Assembly: GCA_902782895.1 (NCBI GenBank)
Contig: CACZPA010000031.1
Span: forward strand, 1-5,357
Length of the DNA stretch: 5,357 nucleotides
Reading direction: 5' to 3'
Source of the DNA: an uncultured Eubacteriales bacterium
GTDB taxonomy: Bacteria; Bacillota; Clostridia; Lachnospirales; Bianqueaceae
Positions 4,679 to 5,357 of the stretch are shown piece after piece. Under the pieces are notes generated by a model. The model ran no database searches and was not told the origin of the DNA. It saw only the letters and a program-made list of their open reading frames with translations. Each line of letters starts with the position of its first letter. The first letter of the stretch is position 1. The translations under genes and the position numbers were made by a program.

Positions 4679-5357
4679 AACAATTTTCTCTACATCATTG
4701 GCAAATAATCTGAATATCCTGACCTTCCTGTTCCTTATCGGCATCGCTCTTCTGCTTGGCTTCGCGATCAGTCTGCTCTATGTAAAGACGCATGAAAAAG
4801 AAGAATATGCCGCGACCTTCCCGACCACACTGATCATGCTCCCCGTAATTACGGCAGTTATCGTCCTGCTCGTCGGCACCAACCTCGCGTCTGCCGTCAG
4901 CATTGGAGGGACTTTCGCGCTGATCCGTTTCCGGAGTGCGCCAGGAGACCCCAAGGATATCGCTTATACCTTCCTCTCCGTCGCGATCGGTGTCTGCGTC
5001 GGCGTCGGTTTCTGGGCTTATGGAATCCTCTTCACCCTGATCATGTGTGTAGTCCTCTACTCGATCACCCGAAACTCCTGGGGCGTTCCCAAGACCCATC
5101 AGATGCATCTGAAGATCGAAATCCCGGAAAACATGAACTACGCGGGACTCTTCGATGACATTATGAGCAAATATACCGTATCCAGCTCGCTCAAGACCAT
5201 CAAAACCGCTGATTTCGGTTCTCTGTGCGAACTGCACTACATCATCACTCCGGCTGCCGGATTCGATTCCAAAGCTTTTCTGGACGCGCTGCGTTCCCGC
5301 AATGGCAATCTGAACATCTCTCTCAATCTGGCTCCGACCGTAAGCTTTTCATCGTAA
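4671..5357 (+). CDS. DUF4956-type membrane protein, partner of the VTC-domain protein
   Basis: This 228-residue protein is complete, its TAA being the last three bases of the window. It has four likely membrane helices at about 15-38, 52-76, 98-115 and 117-133. The loop between the second and third contains SIGGTFALIRFRSAPGDPKDIAY (77-99), a conserved-looking basic stretch typical, as I recall, of DUF4956 proteins. From about 138 to the end is a soluble alpha/beta domain (HLKIEIPENMNYAGLFDDIM and onward), probably cytoplasmic. The layout recalls MgtC-like proteins, but this is only a resemblance. GGAGG (4660-4664) lies 6 bases before ATG 4671, inside the VTC gene, and the 8-base overlap implies coupled translation. 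VTC and DUF4956 genes are, to my knowledge, often adjacent in Firmicutes, frequently with a CotH-type gene, which could follow outside the window. Function is unknown. Confidence 0.85.
   Translation: MLETIFSTSLANNLNILTFLFLIGIALLLGFAISLLYVKTHEKEEYAATFPTTLIMLPVITAVIVLLVGTNLASAVSIGGTFALIRFRSAPGDPKDIAYTFLSVAIGVCVGVGFWAYGILFTLIMCVVLYSITRNSWGVPKTHQMHLKIEIPENMNYAGLFDDIMSKYTVSSSLKTIKTADFGSLCELHYIITPAAGFDSKAFLDALRSRNGNLNISLNLAPTVSFSS

Noticed and set aside
4695..5237. Minus-strand open frame of 180 codons opposite the DUF4956 gene
   Set aside because: Its product is strongly acidic and low in complexity, as expected from reading the reverse of a hydrophobic membrane protein; no ribosome site or promoter was seen.

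Overview
The window looks like chromosomal DNA from a Gram-positive anaerobe of the Clostridia, probably Lachnospiraceae-like. This is inferred from the strong GGAGG-type ribosome binding sites, near-consensus sigma-A promoters with 17-base spacers, U-tailed hairpin terminators, a lipoprotein-anchored solute-binding protein, a tRNA gene without an encoded CCA, and a VTC-domain gene followed by a DUF4956 gene. There is no sign of an insertion sequence, phage, CRISPR array or ribosomal RNA.

Left part (1-2513, all on the minus strand): a polar-amino-acid ABC transporter operon read right to left. A promoter near 2485-2513 drives a lipoprotein substrate-binding protein (1587-2396), then a HisM/GlnP-type permease (860-1507), a GlnQ-type ATPase (66-845), and the first 22 codons of a fourth gene (1-66) whose ATG overlaps the ATPase stop by one base. 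Two points stand out. The binding protein appears to have Met where amino-acid-binding relatives carry the arginine that holds the substrate carboxylate, and a perfect palindrome covers the promoter -10 box.

Middle (2554-3673, minus strand): a single-gene unit for a leaderless NodB-type deacetylase, with its own promoter (3486-3514) and terminator (2554-2581). Just upstream lies a solitary tRNA-Ala(GGC) gene with a fully consensus promoter and a strong terminator.

Right part (3674-5357, plus strand): a divergent regulatory region of about 200 bases holds a tandem 11-base repeat, a longer imperfect repeat and a palindrome next to a TATAAT box. It leads into a two-gene unit, a VTC-domain (polyphosphate polymerase-like) protein (3848-4678) and a four-helix DUF4956 membrane protein (4671-5357), overlapping by 8 bases. 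The yeast VTC complex joins a VTC catalytic domain to membrane helices. Here a soluble VTC protein and a membrane protein come from overlapping genes, so a split polymerase-plus-membrane-partner system is the most interesting possibility in the window. Its product and the DUF4956 role cannot be settled from sequence alone.
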